64,000 nt of DNA from Lutraria lutraria (taxonomy: Eukaryota; Mollusca; Bivalvia; Venerida; Mactridae): positions 46,432,595 to 46,496,594 of the forward strand of contig OZ026835.1 of the NCBI GenBank assembly GCA_964023205.1, in the 5' to 3' direction. Positions 23,208 through 35,105 of this stretch are shown piece after piece. Positions within the stretch are counted from its first letter, which is position 1. Every line of letters starts with the position of its first letter. The notes under the pieces were generated by a model, which was not told the DNA's origin, did not search any database, and worked only from the letters and a program-made list of their open reading frames with translations. The position numbers and the translations under genes were made by a program.

Positions 23208-23904
23208 ATGTCAAGTAAATCTGTATAAACAGATCATAATTCTTGTGAATTAGAACAGAAACATTTAGAAAAACAACTTACAGCAAATCTTACATATCCT
23301 TAGACATCACAAACGGAAACTTTCAAATCACTTGACTGTCTCTGTTCACTACCAAACACTAATGAAGCAGAGATCGAGTTCCTGATTGGATGATACAGTG
23401 TGTTGACCAATCAATGACAAGTTTACTGTAAAATACAAAATTTGACAAAATAAAGACAAAATCATGCACACTAGCCAGGTGAGACTTTTCAATAGGATAA
23501 ATATATTCTATAAGAACAAAGATTAAACAGAACAGCAATGAACACATACCTTCCAGTGTAATACTTTAATTTGTCAGTGTAACTTCTCAAAAAAGTAATC
23601 TGTTCAAGCAAAGAAGAAAAATAACTGTTCAGAAGGAATTACAGTTTTGTATGTTAATTTACAAATTACTATAGCTTAATCATGTGTTTTGAGCCGTGAT
23701 GTAATTCTTCTGAATTATTCACTAAGTCTAACAGGGACTATAGATATTCGGAACAAATCTGGAATTGAAAGCATTCCTGTTAGTACTAACCGCACCAGAG
23801 ACATTTGTAAATACCGCTGTGCTAAATATTTCTTATCTATTATTCATAAAATCCTTTTGATGAATAAAATAACTATGTTCCGACTATCCACATTCCCAAG
23901 TTGG
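23208..23904. other. Last non-array sequence before the subtelomeric array
   Basis: AT-rich and non-coding as far as I can see. Its first half is weakly similar to 19,630-19,940. The change to telomere-type repeats is abrupt, after ACATTCCCAAG at about 23,900. Confidence 0.5.
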
Positions 23905-23909
23905 GTTAG

Positions 23910-23947
<38 letters not shown>

Positions 23948-24007
23948 GGTTTAGGGTTTAGGGTTTAGGGTTTAGGGTTAGGGTTAGGGTTAGGGTTTAG
24001 GGTTTAG

Positions 24008-24039
<32 letters not shown>

Positions 24040-24048
24040 GGTTAGGGT
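23905..24048 (+). repeat. Telomere-type tract 1 (TTAGGG/TTTAGGG mix)
   Basis: About 22 units: roughly 13 TTAGGG, 7 TTTAGGG, one TTAGGGG and one TTTAGGGG. It is the longest and most varied tract, at the inner border of the array. The G-rich strand reads to the right. Confidence 0.95.
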
Positions 24049-25112
24049 ATAGGCACTTTGACGTGATGTCCACCCCAAGTTGTCCACCCCATGTCCACCC
24101 CACGTGACCAATCTATATTTAGAAGTCACGTGGTACAGTCACATGGTGAATAATTTCTATATATAGAACAGAATGAAAGGCGGAGCTAATTTGTATGCGC
24201 GCGCATGTTAACCGTTTATTTGAATCATTTCAGTTTTGGAGCTCGTTGGGTTCGGACGTGTTGCTGGTATTATTGTTTTTATCGGAATTATTGTTAAAAA
24301 GATTTTTGTTGGATATGAAATAAATACGGTAAGCTAGTTTTATTTATTTTGTTGTATTTAGCTGCCATACGTGATGGATTAATTTGAATCGAAGGCTTCC
24401 GGCTGGAATATTTGAGCCAATCGGGTTGCATGGTTGGATTGAAGCCTGCCAGGTAGCCGGATGGCAGCTAAGCAACGGGGCGTAGAGCCATTTTGGATAT
24501 CGATTATTGATATTGTTTGAATGCTGGGTCTGTCTGTCGGCAGAAACATTCAGTCAGCCAGCCGGCCCGTTGGCCGCCTATGAATTTCAGTGCTGGGCTC
24601 GAACCTGGCCAGCTGGACGGCTGTTCTGGGTGAGCCATTTGCTGTTTTTAGTATTGATATTGTTGAAAGGTCTGTCTGACTGTCGGCAGAGCCAGCTGCG
24701 GAGCCAGCCGGCACGCCATGCATTAATTTGGGTGCTGGATCCGAACCTGAAAAGCAGTTAGTTAGTAAGTAAGTAAGTGGTAACTGCGCCATCGTCGGGT
24801 CCCAAGTCCCGAGTGTGAAAGCAGGAGGGCCACTTAATTGTGGACTTGTATTTACATATTTACAAGGCATTGTTCTAAAAAGAAATAAATCTATTTATAG
24901 TAACAATGGTAACTTTTGCTTACCCTAGCTAACTTTTTGTCTTATTTGCGTTAAAGGGCTTACTGTTTTTGGGTACTGTGCTTATGTAGTATCATGGACT
25001 GTACAGAAGCTTACTTTGGAGGCTTTGAAAGTCTATATACGCAAGCAATCTCAGCCTTCCACTATATCTATAGAGTCAGCTTGGGTAATCAAAGTTACTA
25101 AAAATAGATTTC
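24049..25112 (+). repeat. Cassette head (reference copy)
   Basis: The head is present 13 times, nearly identical, always starting ATAGGCACTTTGACGTGATG after the telomere tract and ending AAAATAGATTTC. Inside, from left to right: three TGTCCACCCCA words (24067, 24081, 24092); a promoter-like cluster (separate entry); the palindrome ATGCGCGCGCAT (24195-24206); inverted arms TTAGCTGCCAT (24358-24368) and ATGGCAGCTAA (24461-24471); and a diverged tandem duplication of about 146 bp starting GAGCCATTT at about 24486 and 24632. A degenerate satellite-like segment (CCCTAGCTAACTTTTTGTC...) lies at about 24918-24990. A minus-strand ATG frame of 106 codons (24550-24870) and a plus-strand 84-codon frame (24507-24761, TTG start) show no family resemblance and are probably chance frames. 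Confidence 0.9.
24100..24168 (+). promoter_or_regulatory. Promoter-like cluster in the head (13 copies)
   Basis: Visible directly: CCACGTGAC (24100-24108) and its inverted partner GTCACGTGG (24125-24133), each holding a palindromic E-box CACGTG; a CCAAT word (24108-24112); and the 14-bp palindrome TTCTATATATAGAA (24155-24168), which includes a TATA-like box. The spacing, with upstream boxes 25-55 bp before the TATA-like word, is what a polymerase II promoter reading to the right would show. A transcript from it would cross the satellite array and enter (TTAGGG)n, as known telomeric RNAs (TERRA) do. No transcript evidence is available here. Confidence 0.4.
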
Positions 25113-27522
25113 CCAATTTGCTAACCCTATTTGCTAACTCTTGTAAGTATTTGATTACCCTAGCTGACACTTGATGACTCTTGTTAACTCTTGGTCTCAT
25201 TTGAGTTAAAGGAGCTTACTGTTTTTGAGTATTGTTCTTAGCTAGGTAACTGATGCCAGATTTGCTAACTCTGGTAAGTATTTGATTACCCTAGCTGACT
25301 CTTGATAACTCTTGTTAACTCTTGGTCTTATTTGAGTTAAGGGAGCTTACTAGGGTTGAGTATTGTGCTTAGCTAGGTTACTGAAGAGTAATTAAGTTGA
25401 GTTTAGTCTTTTGAAAAGGCGAGAGTTAGCAATGGTTAAGGGTTAGGGTTAATGAGAAATTTGCTAACTCTGGTAAGTATTTGATTACTCTAGCTAACTC
25501 TTGATTACTCTTGTTAACTCTTGGTCTTATTTGAGTTAAGGGAGCTTACTAGGGTTGAGTATTGTGCTTAGCTAGGTTACTGAAGAGTAATTAAGTTGAG
25601 TTTAGTCTTTTGAAAAGGCGAGAGTTAGCAAGAATCCTGGTAAGGGTTAATGAGAAATTTGCTAACTCTGGTAAGTATTTGATTACTCTAGCTAACTCTT
25701 GATTACTCTTGTTAACTCTTGGTCTTATTTGAGTTAAGGGAGCTTACTAGGGTTGAGTATTGTGCTTAGCTAGGTTACTGAAGAGTAATTAAGTTGAGTT
25801 TAGTCTTTTGAAAAGGCGAGAGTTAGCAAGGGTTAAGGGTTAACGAGAAATTTGCTAACTCTGGTAAGTATTTGATTACTCTAGCTAACTCTTGATTACT
25901 CTTGTTAACTCTTGGTCTTATTTGAGTTAAGGGAGCTTACTAGGGTTGAGAATTGTGCTTAGCTAGGTTACTGAAGAGTAATTAAGTTGAGTTTAGTCTT
26001 TTGAAAAGGCGAGAGTTAGCAAGAATCCTGGTAAGGGTTAATGAGAAATTTGCTAACTCTGGTAAGTATTTGATTACTCTAGCTAACTCTTGATTACTCT
26101 TGTTAACTCTTGGTCTTATTTGAGTTAAGGGAGCTTACTAGGGTTGAGTATTGTGCTTAGCTAGGTTACTGAAGAGTAATTAAGTTGAGTTTAGTCTTTT
26201 GAAAAGGCGAGAGTTAGCAAGCATCCGGGTAAGGGTTAACGAGAAATTTGCTAACTCTGGTAAGTATTTGATTACTCTAGCTGACTCTTGATTACTCTTG
26301 TTAACTCTTGGTCTTATTTGAGTTAAGGGAGCTTACTAGGGTTGAGTATTGTGCTTAGCTAGGTTACTGAAGAGTAATTAAGTTGAGTTTAGTCTTTTGA
26401 AAAGGCGAGAGTTAGCAATGGTTAAGGGTTAGGGTTAACGAGAAATTTGCTAACTCTGGTATGTATTTGATTACTCTAGCTAACTCTTGATTACTCTTGT
26501 TAACTCTTGGTCTTATTTGAGTTAAGGGAGCTTACTAGGGTTGAGTATTGTGCTTAGCTAGGTTACTGAAGAGTAATTAAGTTGAGTTTAGTCTTTTGAA
26601 AAGGCGAGAGTTAGCAAGAATCCTGGTAAGGGTTAATGAGAAATTTGCTAACTCTGGTAAGTATTTGATTACTCTAGCTAACTCTTGATTACTCTTGTTA
26701 ACTCTTGGTCTTATTTGAGTTAAGGGAGCTTACTAGGGTTGAGTATTGTGCTTAGCTAGGTTACTGAAGAGTAATTAAGTTGAGTTTAGTCTTTTGAAAA
26801 GGCGAGAGTTAGCAAGAATCCTGGTAAGGGTTAATGAGAAATTTGCTAACTCTGGTAAGTATTTGATTACTCTAGCTAACTCTTGATTACTCTTGTTAAC
26901 TCTTGGTCTTATTTGAGTTAAGGGAGCTTACTAGGGTTGAGTATTGTGCTTAGCTAGGTTACTGAAGAGTAATTAAGTTGAGTTTAGTCTTTTGAAAAGG
27001 CGAGAGTTAGCAAGGGTTAAGGGTTAACGAGAAATTTGCTAACTCTGGTAAGTATTTGATTACTCTAGCTAACTCTTGATTACTCTTGTTAACTCTTGGT
27101 CTTATTTGAGTTAAGGGAGCTTACTAGGGTTGAGTATTGTGCTTAGCTAGGTTACTGAAGAGTAATTAAGTTGAGTTTAGTCTTTTGAAAAGGCGAGAGT
27201 TAGCAATGGTTAAGGGTTAGGGTTAATGAGAAATTTGCTAACTCTGGTAAGTATTTGATTACTCTAGCTAACTCTTGATTACTCTTGTTAACTCTTGGTG
27301 TTATTTGAGTTAAGGGAGCTTACTAGGGTTGAGTATTGTGCTTAGCTAGGTTACTGAAGAGTAATTAAGTTGAGTTTAGTCTTTTGAAAAGGCGAGAGTT
27401 AGCAAGAATCCTGGTAAGGGTTAATGAGAAATTTGCTAACTCTGGTAAGTATTTGATTACTCTAGCTAACTCTTGATTACTCTTGTTAACTCTTGGTCTT
27501 ATTTGAGTTAAGGGAGCTTACT

Positions 27523-27556
27523 AGGGTTAGGGTTAGGGTTAGGGTTAGGGTTAGGG
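27523..27556 (+). repeat. Telomere-type tract 2
   Basis: AGGG plus five TTAGGG, 34 bp. It joins the satellite inside its own word ACTAGGGTT. Confidence 0.95.
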
Positions 27557-27557
27557 T

Positions 27558-30436
27558 ATAGGCACTTTGACGTGATGTCCACCCCAAGTTGTCCACCCCA
27601 TGTCCACCCCACGTGACCAATCTATATTTAGAAGTCACGTGGTACAGTCACATGGTGAATAATTTCTATATATAGAACAGAATGAAAGGCGGAGCTAATT
27701 TGTATGCGCGCGCATGTTAACCGTTTATTTGAATCATTTCAGTTTTGGAGCTCGTTGGGTTCGGACGTGTTGCTGGTATTATTGTTTTTATCGGAATTAT
27801 TGTTAAAAAGATTTTTGTTGGATATGAAATAAATACGGTAAGCTAGTTTTATTTATTTTGTTGTATTTAGCTGCCATACGTGATGGATTAATTTGAATCG
27901 AAGGCTTCCGGCTGGAATATTTGAGCCAATCGGGTTGCATGGTTGGATTGAAGCCTGCCAGGTAGCCGGATGGCAGCTAAGCAACGGGGCGTAGAGCCAT
28001 TTTGGATATCGATTATTGATATTGTTTGAATGCTGGGTCTGTCTGTCGGCAGAAACATTCAGTCAGCCAGCCGGCCCGTTGGCCGCCTATGAATTTCAGT
28101 GCTGGGCTCGAACCTGGCCAGCTGGACGGCTGTTCTGGGTGAGCCATTTGCTGTTTTTAGTATTGATATTGTTGAAAGGTCTGTCTGACTGTCGGCAGAG
28201 CCAGCTGCGGAGCCAGCCGGCACGCCATGCATTAATTTGGGTGCTGGATCCGAACCTGAAAAGCAGTTAGTTAGTAAGTAAGTAAGTGGTAACTGCGCCA
28301 TCGTCGGGTCCCAAGTCCCGAGTGTGAAAGCAGGAGGGCCACTTAATTGTGGACTTGTATTTACATATTTACAAGGCATTGTTCTAAAAAGAAATAAATC
28401 TATTTATAGTAACAATGGTAACTTTTGCTTACCCTAGCTAACTTTTTGTCTTATTTGCGTTAAAGGGCTTACTGTTTTTGGGTACTGTGCTTATGTAGTA
28501 TCATGGACTGTACAGAAGCTTACTTTGGAGGCTTTGAAAGTCTATATACGCAAGCAATCTCAGCCTTCCACTATATCTATAGAGTCAGCTTGGGTAATCA
28601 AAGTTACTAAAAATAGATTTCCCAATTTGCTAACCCTATTTGCTAACTCTTGTAAGTATTTGATTACCCTAGCTGACACTTGATGACTCTTGTTAACTCT
28701 TGGTCTCATTTGAGTTAAAGGAGCTTACTGTTTTTGAGTATTGTTCTTAGCTAGGTAACTGATGCCAGATTTGCTAACTCTGGTAAGTATTTGATTACCC
28801 TAGCTGACTCTTGATAACTCTTGTTAACTCTTGGTCTTATTTGAGTTAAGGGAGCTTACTAGGGTTGAGTATTGTGCTTAGCTAGGTTACTGAAGAGTAA
28901 TTAAGTTGAGTTTAGTCTTTTGAAAAGGCGAGAGTTAGCAATGGTTAAGGGTTAGGGTTAATGAGAAATTTGCTAACTCTGGTAAGTATTTGATTACTCT
29001 AGCTAACTCTTGATTACTCTTGTTAACTCTTGGTCTTATTTGAGTTAAGGGAGCTTACTAGGGTTGAGTATTGTGCTTAGCTAGGTTACTGAAGAGTAAT
29101 TAAGTTGAGTTTAGTCTTTTGAAAAGGCGAGAGTTAGCAAGAATCCTGGTAAGGGTTAATGAGAAATTTGCTAACTCTGGTAAGTATTTGATTACTCTAG
29201 CTAACTCTTGATTACTCTTGTTAACTCTTGGTCTTATTTGAGTTAAGGGAGCTTACTAGGGTTGAGTATTGTGCTTAGCTAGGTTACTGAAGAGTAATTA
29301 AGTTGAGTTTAGTCTTTTGAAAAGGCGAGAGTTAGCAAGGGTTAAGGGTTAACGAGAAATTTGCTAACTCTGGTAAGTATTTGATTACTCTAGCTAACTC
29401 TTGATTACTCTTGTTAACTCTTGGTCTTATTTGAGTTAAGGGAGCTTACTAGGGTTGAGAATTGTGCTTAGCTAGGTTACTGAAGAGTAATTAAGTTGAG
29501 TTTAGTCTTTTGAAAAGGCGAGAGTTAGCAAGAATCCTGGTAAGGGTTAATGAGAAATTTGCTAACTCTGGTAAGTATTTGATTACTCTAGCTAACTCTT
29601 GATTACTCTTGTTAACTCTTGGTCTTATTTGAGTTAAGGGAGCTTACTAGGGTTGAGTATTGTGCTTAGCTAGGTTACTGAAGAGTAATTAAGTTGAGTT
29701 TAGTCTTTTGAAAAGGCGAGAGTTAGCAAGCATCCGGGTAAGGGTTAACGAGAAATTTGCTAACTCTGGTAAGTATTTGATTACTCTAGCTGACTCTTGA
29801 TTACTCTTGTTAACTCTTGGTCTTATTTGAGTTAAGGGAGCTTACTAGGGTTGAGTATTGTGCTTAGCTAGGTTACTGAAGAGTAATTAAGTTGAGTTTA
29901 GTCTTTTGAAAAGGCGAGAGTTAGCAAGGGTTAAGGGTTAACGAGAAATTTGCTAACTCTGGTAAGTATTTGATTACTCTAGCTAACTCTTGATTACTCT
30001 TGTTAACTCTTGGTCTTATTTGAGTTAAGGGAGCTTACTAGGGTTGAGTATTGTGCTTAGCTAGGTTACTGAAGAGTAATTAAGTTGAGTTTAGTCTTTT
30101 GAAAAGGCGAGAGTTAGCAATGGTTAAGGGTTAGGGTTAATGAGAAATTTGCTAACTCTGGTAAGTATTTGATTACTCTAGCTAACTCTTGATTACTCTT
30201 GTTAACTCTTGGTGTTATTTGAGTTAAGGGAGCTTACTAGGGTTGAGTATTGTGCTTAGCTAGGTTACTGAAGAGTAATTAAGTTGAGTTTAGTCTTTTG
30301 AAAAGGCGAGAGTTAGCAAGAATCCTGGTAAGGGTTAATGAGAAATTTGCTAACTCTGGTAAGTATTTGATTACTCTAGCTAACTCTTGATTACTCTTGT
30401 TAACTCTTGGTCTTATTTGAGTTAAGGGAGCTTACT
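27558..30436 (+). repeat. Subtelomeric cassette 2, class S
   Basis: Head 27558-28621, satellite array 28622-30436. Linker order is a b c b d c a b, exactly the L order without the three units a' b b. The period to the next head is 2908 bp, which is L minus 595 bp of satellite and one 6-bp telomere repeat. Confidence 0.95.
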
Positions 30437-30464
30437 AGGGTTAGGGTTAGGGTTAGGGTTAGGG
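30437..30464 (+). repeat. Telomere-type tract 3
   Basis: AGGG plus four TTAGGG, 28 bp, one hexamer shorter than after L cassettes. Confidence 0.95.
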
Positions 30465-30465
30465 T

Positions 30466-33400
30466 ATAGGCACTTTGACGTGATGTCCACCCCAAGTTGT
30501 CCACCCCATGTCCACCCCACGTGACCAATCTATATTTAGAAGTCACGTGGTACAGTCACATGGTGAATAATTTCTATATATAGAACAGAATGAAAGGCGG
30601 AGCTAATTTGTATGCGCGCGCATGTTAACCGTTTATTTGAATCATTTCAGTTTTGGAGCTCGTTGGGTTCGGACGTGTTGCTGGTATTATTGTTTTTATC
30701 GGAATTATTGTTAAAAAGATTTTTGTTGGATATGAAATAAATACGGTAAGCTAGTTTTATTTATTTTGTTGTATTTAGCTGCCATACGTGATGGATTAAT
30801 TTGAATCGAAGGCTTCCGGCTGGAATATTTGAGCCAATCGGGTTGCATGGTTGGATTGAAGCCTGCCAGGTAGCCGGATGGCAGCTAAGCAACGGGGCGT
30901 AGAGCCATTTTGGATATCGATTATTGATATTGTTTGAATGCTGGGTCTGTCTGTCGGCAGAAACATTCAGTCAGCCAGCCGGCCCGTTGGCCGCCTATGA
31001 ATTTCAGTGCTGGGCTCGAACCTGGCCAGCTGGACGGCTGTTCTGGGTGAGCCATTTGCTGTTTTTAGTATTGATATTGTTGAAAGGTCTGTCTGACTGT
31101 CGGCAGAGCCAGCTGCGGAGCCAGCCGGCACGCCATGCATTAATTTGGGTGCTGGATCCGAACCTGAAAAGCAGTTAGTTAGTAAGTAAGTAAGTGGTAA
31201 CTGCGCCATCGTCGGGTCCCAAGTCCCGAGTGTGAAAGCAGGAGGGCCACTTAATTGTGGACTTGTATTTACATATTTACAAGGCATTGTTCTAAAAAGA
31301 AATAAATCTATTTATAGTAACAATGGTAACTTTTGCTTACCCTAGCTAACTTTTTGTCTTATTTGCGTTAAAGGGCTTACTGTTTTTGGGTACTGTGCTT
31401 ATGTAGTATCATGGACTGTACAGAAGCTTACTTTGGAGGCTTTGAAAGTCTATATACGCAAGCAATCTCAGCCTTCCACTATATCTATAGAGTCAGCTTG
31501 GGTAATCAAAGTTACTAAAAATAGATTTCCCAATTTGCTAACCCTATTTGCTAACTCTTGTAAGTATTTGATTACCCTAGCTGACACTTGATGACTCTTG
31601 TTAACTCTTGGTCTCATTTGAGTTAAAGGAGCTTACTGTTTTTGAGTATTGTTCTTAGCTAGGTAACTGATGCCAGATTTGCTAACTCTGGTAAGTATTT
31701 GATTACCCTAGCTGACTCTTGATAACTCTTGTTAACTCTTGGTCTTATTTGAGTTAAGGGAGCTTACTAGGGTTGAGTATTGTGCTTAGCTAGGTTACTG
31801 AAGAGTAATTAAGTTGAGTTTAGTCTTTTGAAAAGGCGAGAGTTAGCAATGGTTAAGGGTTAGGGTTAATGAGAAATTTGCTAACTCTGGTAAGTATTTG
31901 ATTACTCTAGCTAACTCTTGATTACTCTTGTTAACTCTTGGTCTTATTTGAGTTAAGGGAGCTTACTAGGGTTGAGTATTGTGCTTAGCTAGGTTACTGA
32001 AGAGTAATTAAGTTGAGTTTAGTCTTTTGAAAAGGCGAGAGTTAGCAAGAATCCTGGTAAGGGTTAATGAGAAATTTGCTAACTCTGGTAAGTATTTGAT
32101 TACTCTAGCTAACTCTTGATTACTCTTGTTAACTCTTGGTCTTATTTGAGTTAAGGGAGCTTACTAGGGTTGAGTATTGTGCTTAGCTAGGTTACTGAAG
32201 AGTAATTAAGTTGAGTTTAGTCTTTTGAAAAGGCGAGAGTTAGCAAGGGTTAAGGGTTAACGAGAAATTTGCTAACTCTGGTAAGTATTTGATTACTCTA
32301 GCTAACTCTTGATTACTCTTGTTAACTCTTGGTCTTATTTGAGTTAAGGGAGCTTACTAGGGTTGAGAATTGTGCTTAGCTAGGTTACTGAAGAGTAATT
32401 AAGTTGAGTTTAGTCTTTTGAAAAGGCGAGAGTTAGCAAGAATCCTGGTAAGGGTTAATGAGAAATTTGCTAACTCTGGTAAGTATTTGATTACTCTAGC
32501 TAACTCTTGATTACTCTTGTTAACTCTTGGTCTTATTTGAGTTAAGGGAGCTTACTAGGGTTGAGTATTGTGCTTAGCTAGGTTACTGAAGAGTAATTAA
32601 GTTGAGTTTAGTCTTTTGAAAAGGCGAGAGTTAGCAAGCATCCGGGTAAGGGTTAACGAGAAATTTGCTAACTCTGGTAAGTATTTGATTACTCTAGCTG
32701 ACTCTTGATTACTCTTGTTAACTCTTGGTCTTATTTGAGTTAAGGGAGCTTACTAGGGTTGAGTATTGTGCTTAGCTAGGTTACTGAAGAGTAATTAAGT
32801 TGAGTTTAGTCTTTTGAAAAGGCGAGAGTTAGCAATGGTTAAGGGTTAGGGTTAACGAGAAATTTGCTAACTCTGGTATGTATTTGATTACTCTAGCTAA
32901 CTCTTGATTACTCTTGTTAACTCTTGGTCTTATTTGAGTTAAGGGAGCTTACTAGGGTTGAGTATTGTGCTTAGCTAGGTTACTGAAGAGTAATTAAGTT
33001 GAGTTTAGTCTTTTGAAAAGGCGAGAGTTAGCAAGAATCCTGGTAAGGGTTAATGAGAAATTTGCTAACTCTGGTAAGTATTTGATTACTCTAGCTAACT
33101 CTTGATTACTCTTGTTAACTCTTGGTCTTATTTGAGTTAAGGGAGCTTACTAGGGTTGAGTATTGTGCTTAGCTAGGTTACTGAAGAGTAATTAAGTTGA
33201 GTTTAGTCTTTTGAAAAGGCGAGAGTTAGCAAGAATCCTGGTAAGGGTTAATGAGAAATTTGCTAACTCTGGTAAGTATTTGATTACTCTAGCTAACTCT
33301 TGATTACTCTTGTTAACTCTTGGTCTTATTTGAGTTAAGGGAGCTTACTAGGGTTGAGTATTGTGCTTAGCTAGGTTACTGAAGAGTAATTAAGTTGAGT

Positions 33401-33939
33401 TTAGTCTTTTGAAAAGGCGAGAGTTAGCAAGGGTTAAGGGTTAACGAGAAATTTGCTAACTCTGGTAAGTATTTGATTACTCTAGCTAACTCTTGATTAC
33501 TCTTGTTAACTCTTGGTCTTATTTGAGTTAAGGGAGCTTACTAGGGTTGAGTATTGTGCTTAGCTAGGTTACTGAAGAGTAATTAAGTTGAGTTTAGTCT
33601 TTTGAAAAGGCGAGAGTTAGCAATGGTTAAGGGTTAGGGTTAATGAGAAATTTGCTAACTCTGGTAAGTATTTGATTACTCTAGCTAACTCTTGATTACT
33701 CTTGTTAACTCTTGGTGTTATTTGAGTTAAGGGAGCTTACTAGGGTTGAGTATTGTGCTTAGCTAGGTTACTGAAGAGTAATTAAGTTGAGTTTAGTCTT
33801 TTGAAAAGGCGAGAGTTAGCAAGAATCCTGGTAAGGGTTAATGAGAAATTTGCTAACTCTGGTAAGTATTTGATTACTCTAGCTAACTCTTGATTACTCT
33901 TGTTAACTCTTGGTCTTATTTGAGTTAAGGGAGCTTACT
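30466..33939 (+). repeat. Subtelomeric cassette 3, class L
   Basis: Head 30466-31529, satellite array 31530-33939, with the same length and linker order as cassette 1, including the a' b b block and all marker variants. Confidence 0.95.
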
Positions 33940-33973
33940 AGGGTTAGGGTTAGGGTTAGGGTTAGGGTTAGGG
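33940..33973 (+). repeat. Telomere-type tract 4
   Basis: AGGG plus five TTAGGG, 34 bp, joined to the satellite at ACTAGGG. Confidence 0.95.
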
Positions 33974-33974
33974 T

Positions 33975-35038
33975 ATAGGCACTTTGACGTGATGTCCACC
34001 CCAAGTTGTCCACCCCATGTCCACCCCACGTGACCAATCTATATTTAGAAGTCACGTGGTACAGTCACATGGTGAATAATTTCTATATATAGAACAGAAT
34101 GAAAGGCGGAGCTAATTTGTATGCGCGCGCATGTTAACCGTTTATTTGAATCATTTCAGTTTTGGAGCTCGTTGGGTTCGGACGTGTTGCTGGTATTATT
34201 GTTTTTATCGGAATTATTGTTAAAAAGATTTTTGTTGGATATGAAATAAATACGGTAAGCTAGTTTTATTTATTTTGTTGTATTTAGCTGCCATACGTGA
34301 TGGATTAATTTGAATCGAAGGCTTCCGGCTGGAATATTTGAGCCAATCGGGTTGCATGGTTGGATTGAAGCCTGCCAGGTAGCCGGATGGCAGCTAAGCA
34401 ACGGGGCGTAGAGCCATTTTGGATATCGATTATTGATATTGTTTGAATGCTGGGTCTGTCTGTCGGCAGAAACATTCAGTCAGCCAGCCGGCCCGTTGGC
34501 CGCCTATGAATTTCAGTGCTGGGCTCGAACCTGGCCAGCTGGACGGCTGTTCTGGGTGAGCCATTTGCTGTTTTTAGTATTGATATTGTTGAAAGGTCTG
34601 TCTGACTGTCGGCAGAGCCAGCTGCGGAGCCAGCCGGCACGCCATGCATTAATTTGGGTGCTGGATCCGAACCTGAAAAGCAGTTAGTTAGTAAGTAAGT
34701 AAGTGGTAACTGCGCCATCGTCGGGTCCCAAGTCCCGAGTGTGAAAGCAGGAGGGCCACTTAATTGTGGACTTGTATTTACATATTTACAAGGCATTGTT
34801 CTAAAAAGAAATAAATCTATTTATAGTAAGAATGGTAACTTTTGCTTACCCTAGCTAACTTTTTGTCTTATTTGCGTTAAAGGGCTTACTGTTTTTGGGT
34901 ACTGTGCTTATGTAGTATCATGGACTGTACAGAAGCTTACTTTGGAGGCTTTGAAAGTCTATATACGCAAGCAATCTCAGCCTTCCACTATATCTATAGA
35001 GTCAGCTTGGGTAATCAAAGTTACTAAAAATAGATTTC
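33975..35038 (+). repeat. Cassette 4, class H (head only)
   Basis: A complete 1064-bp head without any satellite array. It ends AAAATAGATTTC and goes straight into AGGGTTAGGG. It shares with cassette 11 the variant GTAAGAATGG (others GTAACAATGG) near 34826. Confidence 0.95.
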
Positions 35039-35042
35039 AGGG

Positions 35043-35104
<62 letters not shown>
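35039..35104 (+). repeat. Telomere-type tract 5
   Basis: 66 bp with two TTTAGGG units among TTAGGG. Tract 12 (59371-59442) has the same pattern plus one TTAGGG. Confidence 0.95.

Positions 35105-35105
<1 letters not shown>

Larger units (their letters stand above)
24049..27522 (+). repeat. Subtelomeric cassette 1, class L
   Basis: A 1064-bp head (24049-25112) is followed by a satellite array (25113-27522): one degenerate unit, 11 full units of 193-199 bp (starts at 25262, 25461, 25659, 25852, 26050, 26248, 26447, 26645, 26843, 27036, 27235) and one unit cut short at ACTAGGG. Units differ in their linker: a = ATGGTTAAGGGTTAGGGTTAA, b = AGAATCCTGGTAAGGGTTAA, c = AGGGTTAAGGGTTAACG, d = AGCATCCGGGTAAGGG. 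Linker order is a b c b d a' b b c a b. Marker variants recur at fixed places in all L copies: GAGAATTG in the fourth unit, GGTATGTA after a', GGTGTTAT near the end. Head to head the period is 3509 bp. Confidence 0.95.

Noticed and set aside
23905..24048. Reading the tract as the actual chromosome end
   Set aside because: It is short and followed by 40 kb of further cassettes in the same orientation, so it is an internal tract; the true end, if near, lies to the right of the window.
24507..24761. Plus-strand 84-codon frame in each head
   Set aside because: It opens only with a TTG codon, which is not a normal start in an animal nuclear genome. In D-type heads the start moves with a single base change, and no family resemblance is seen.
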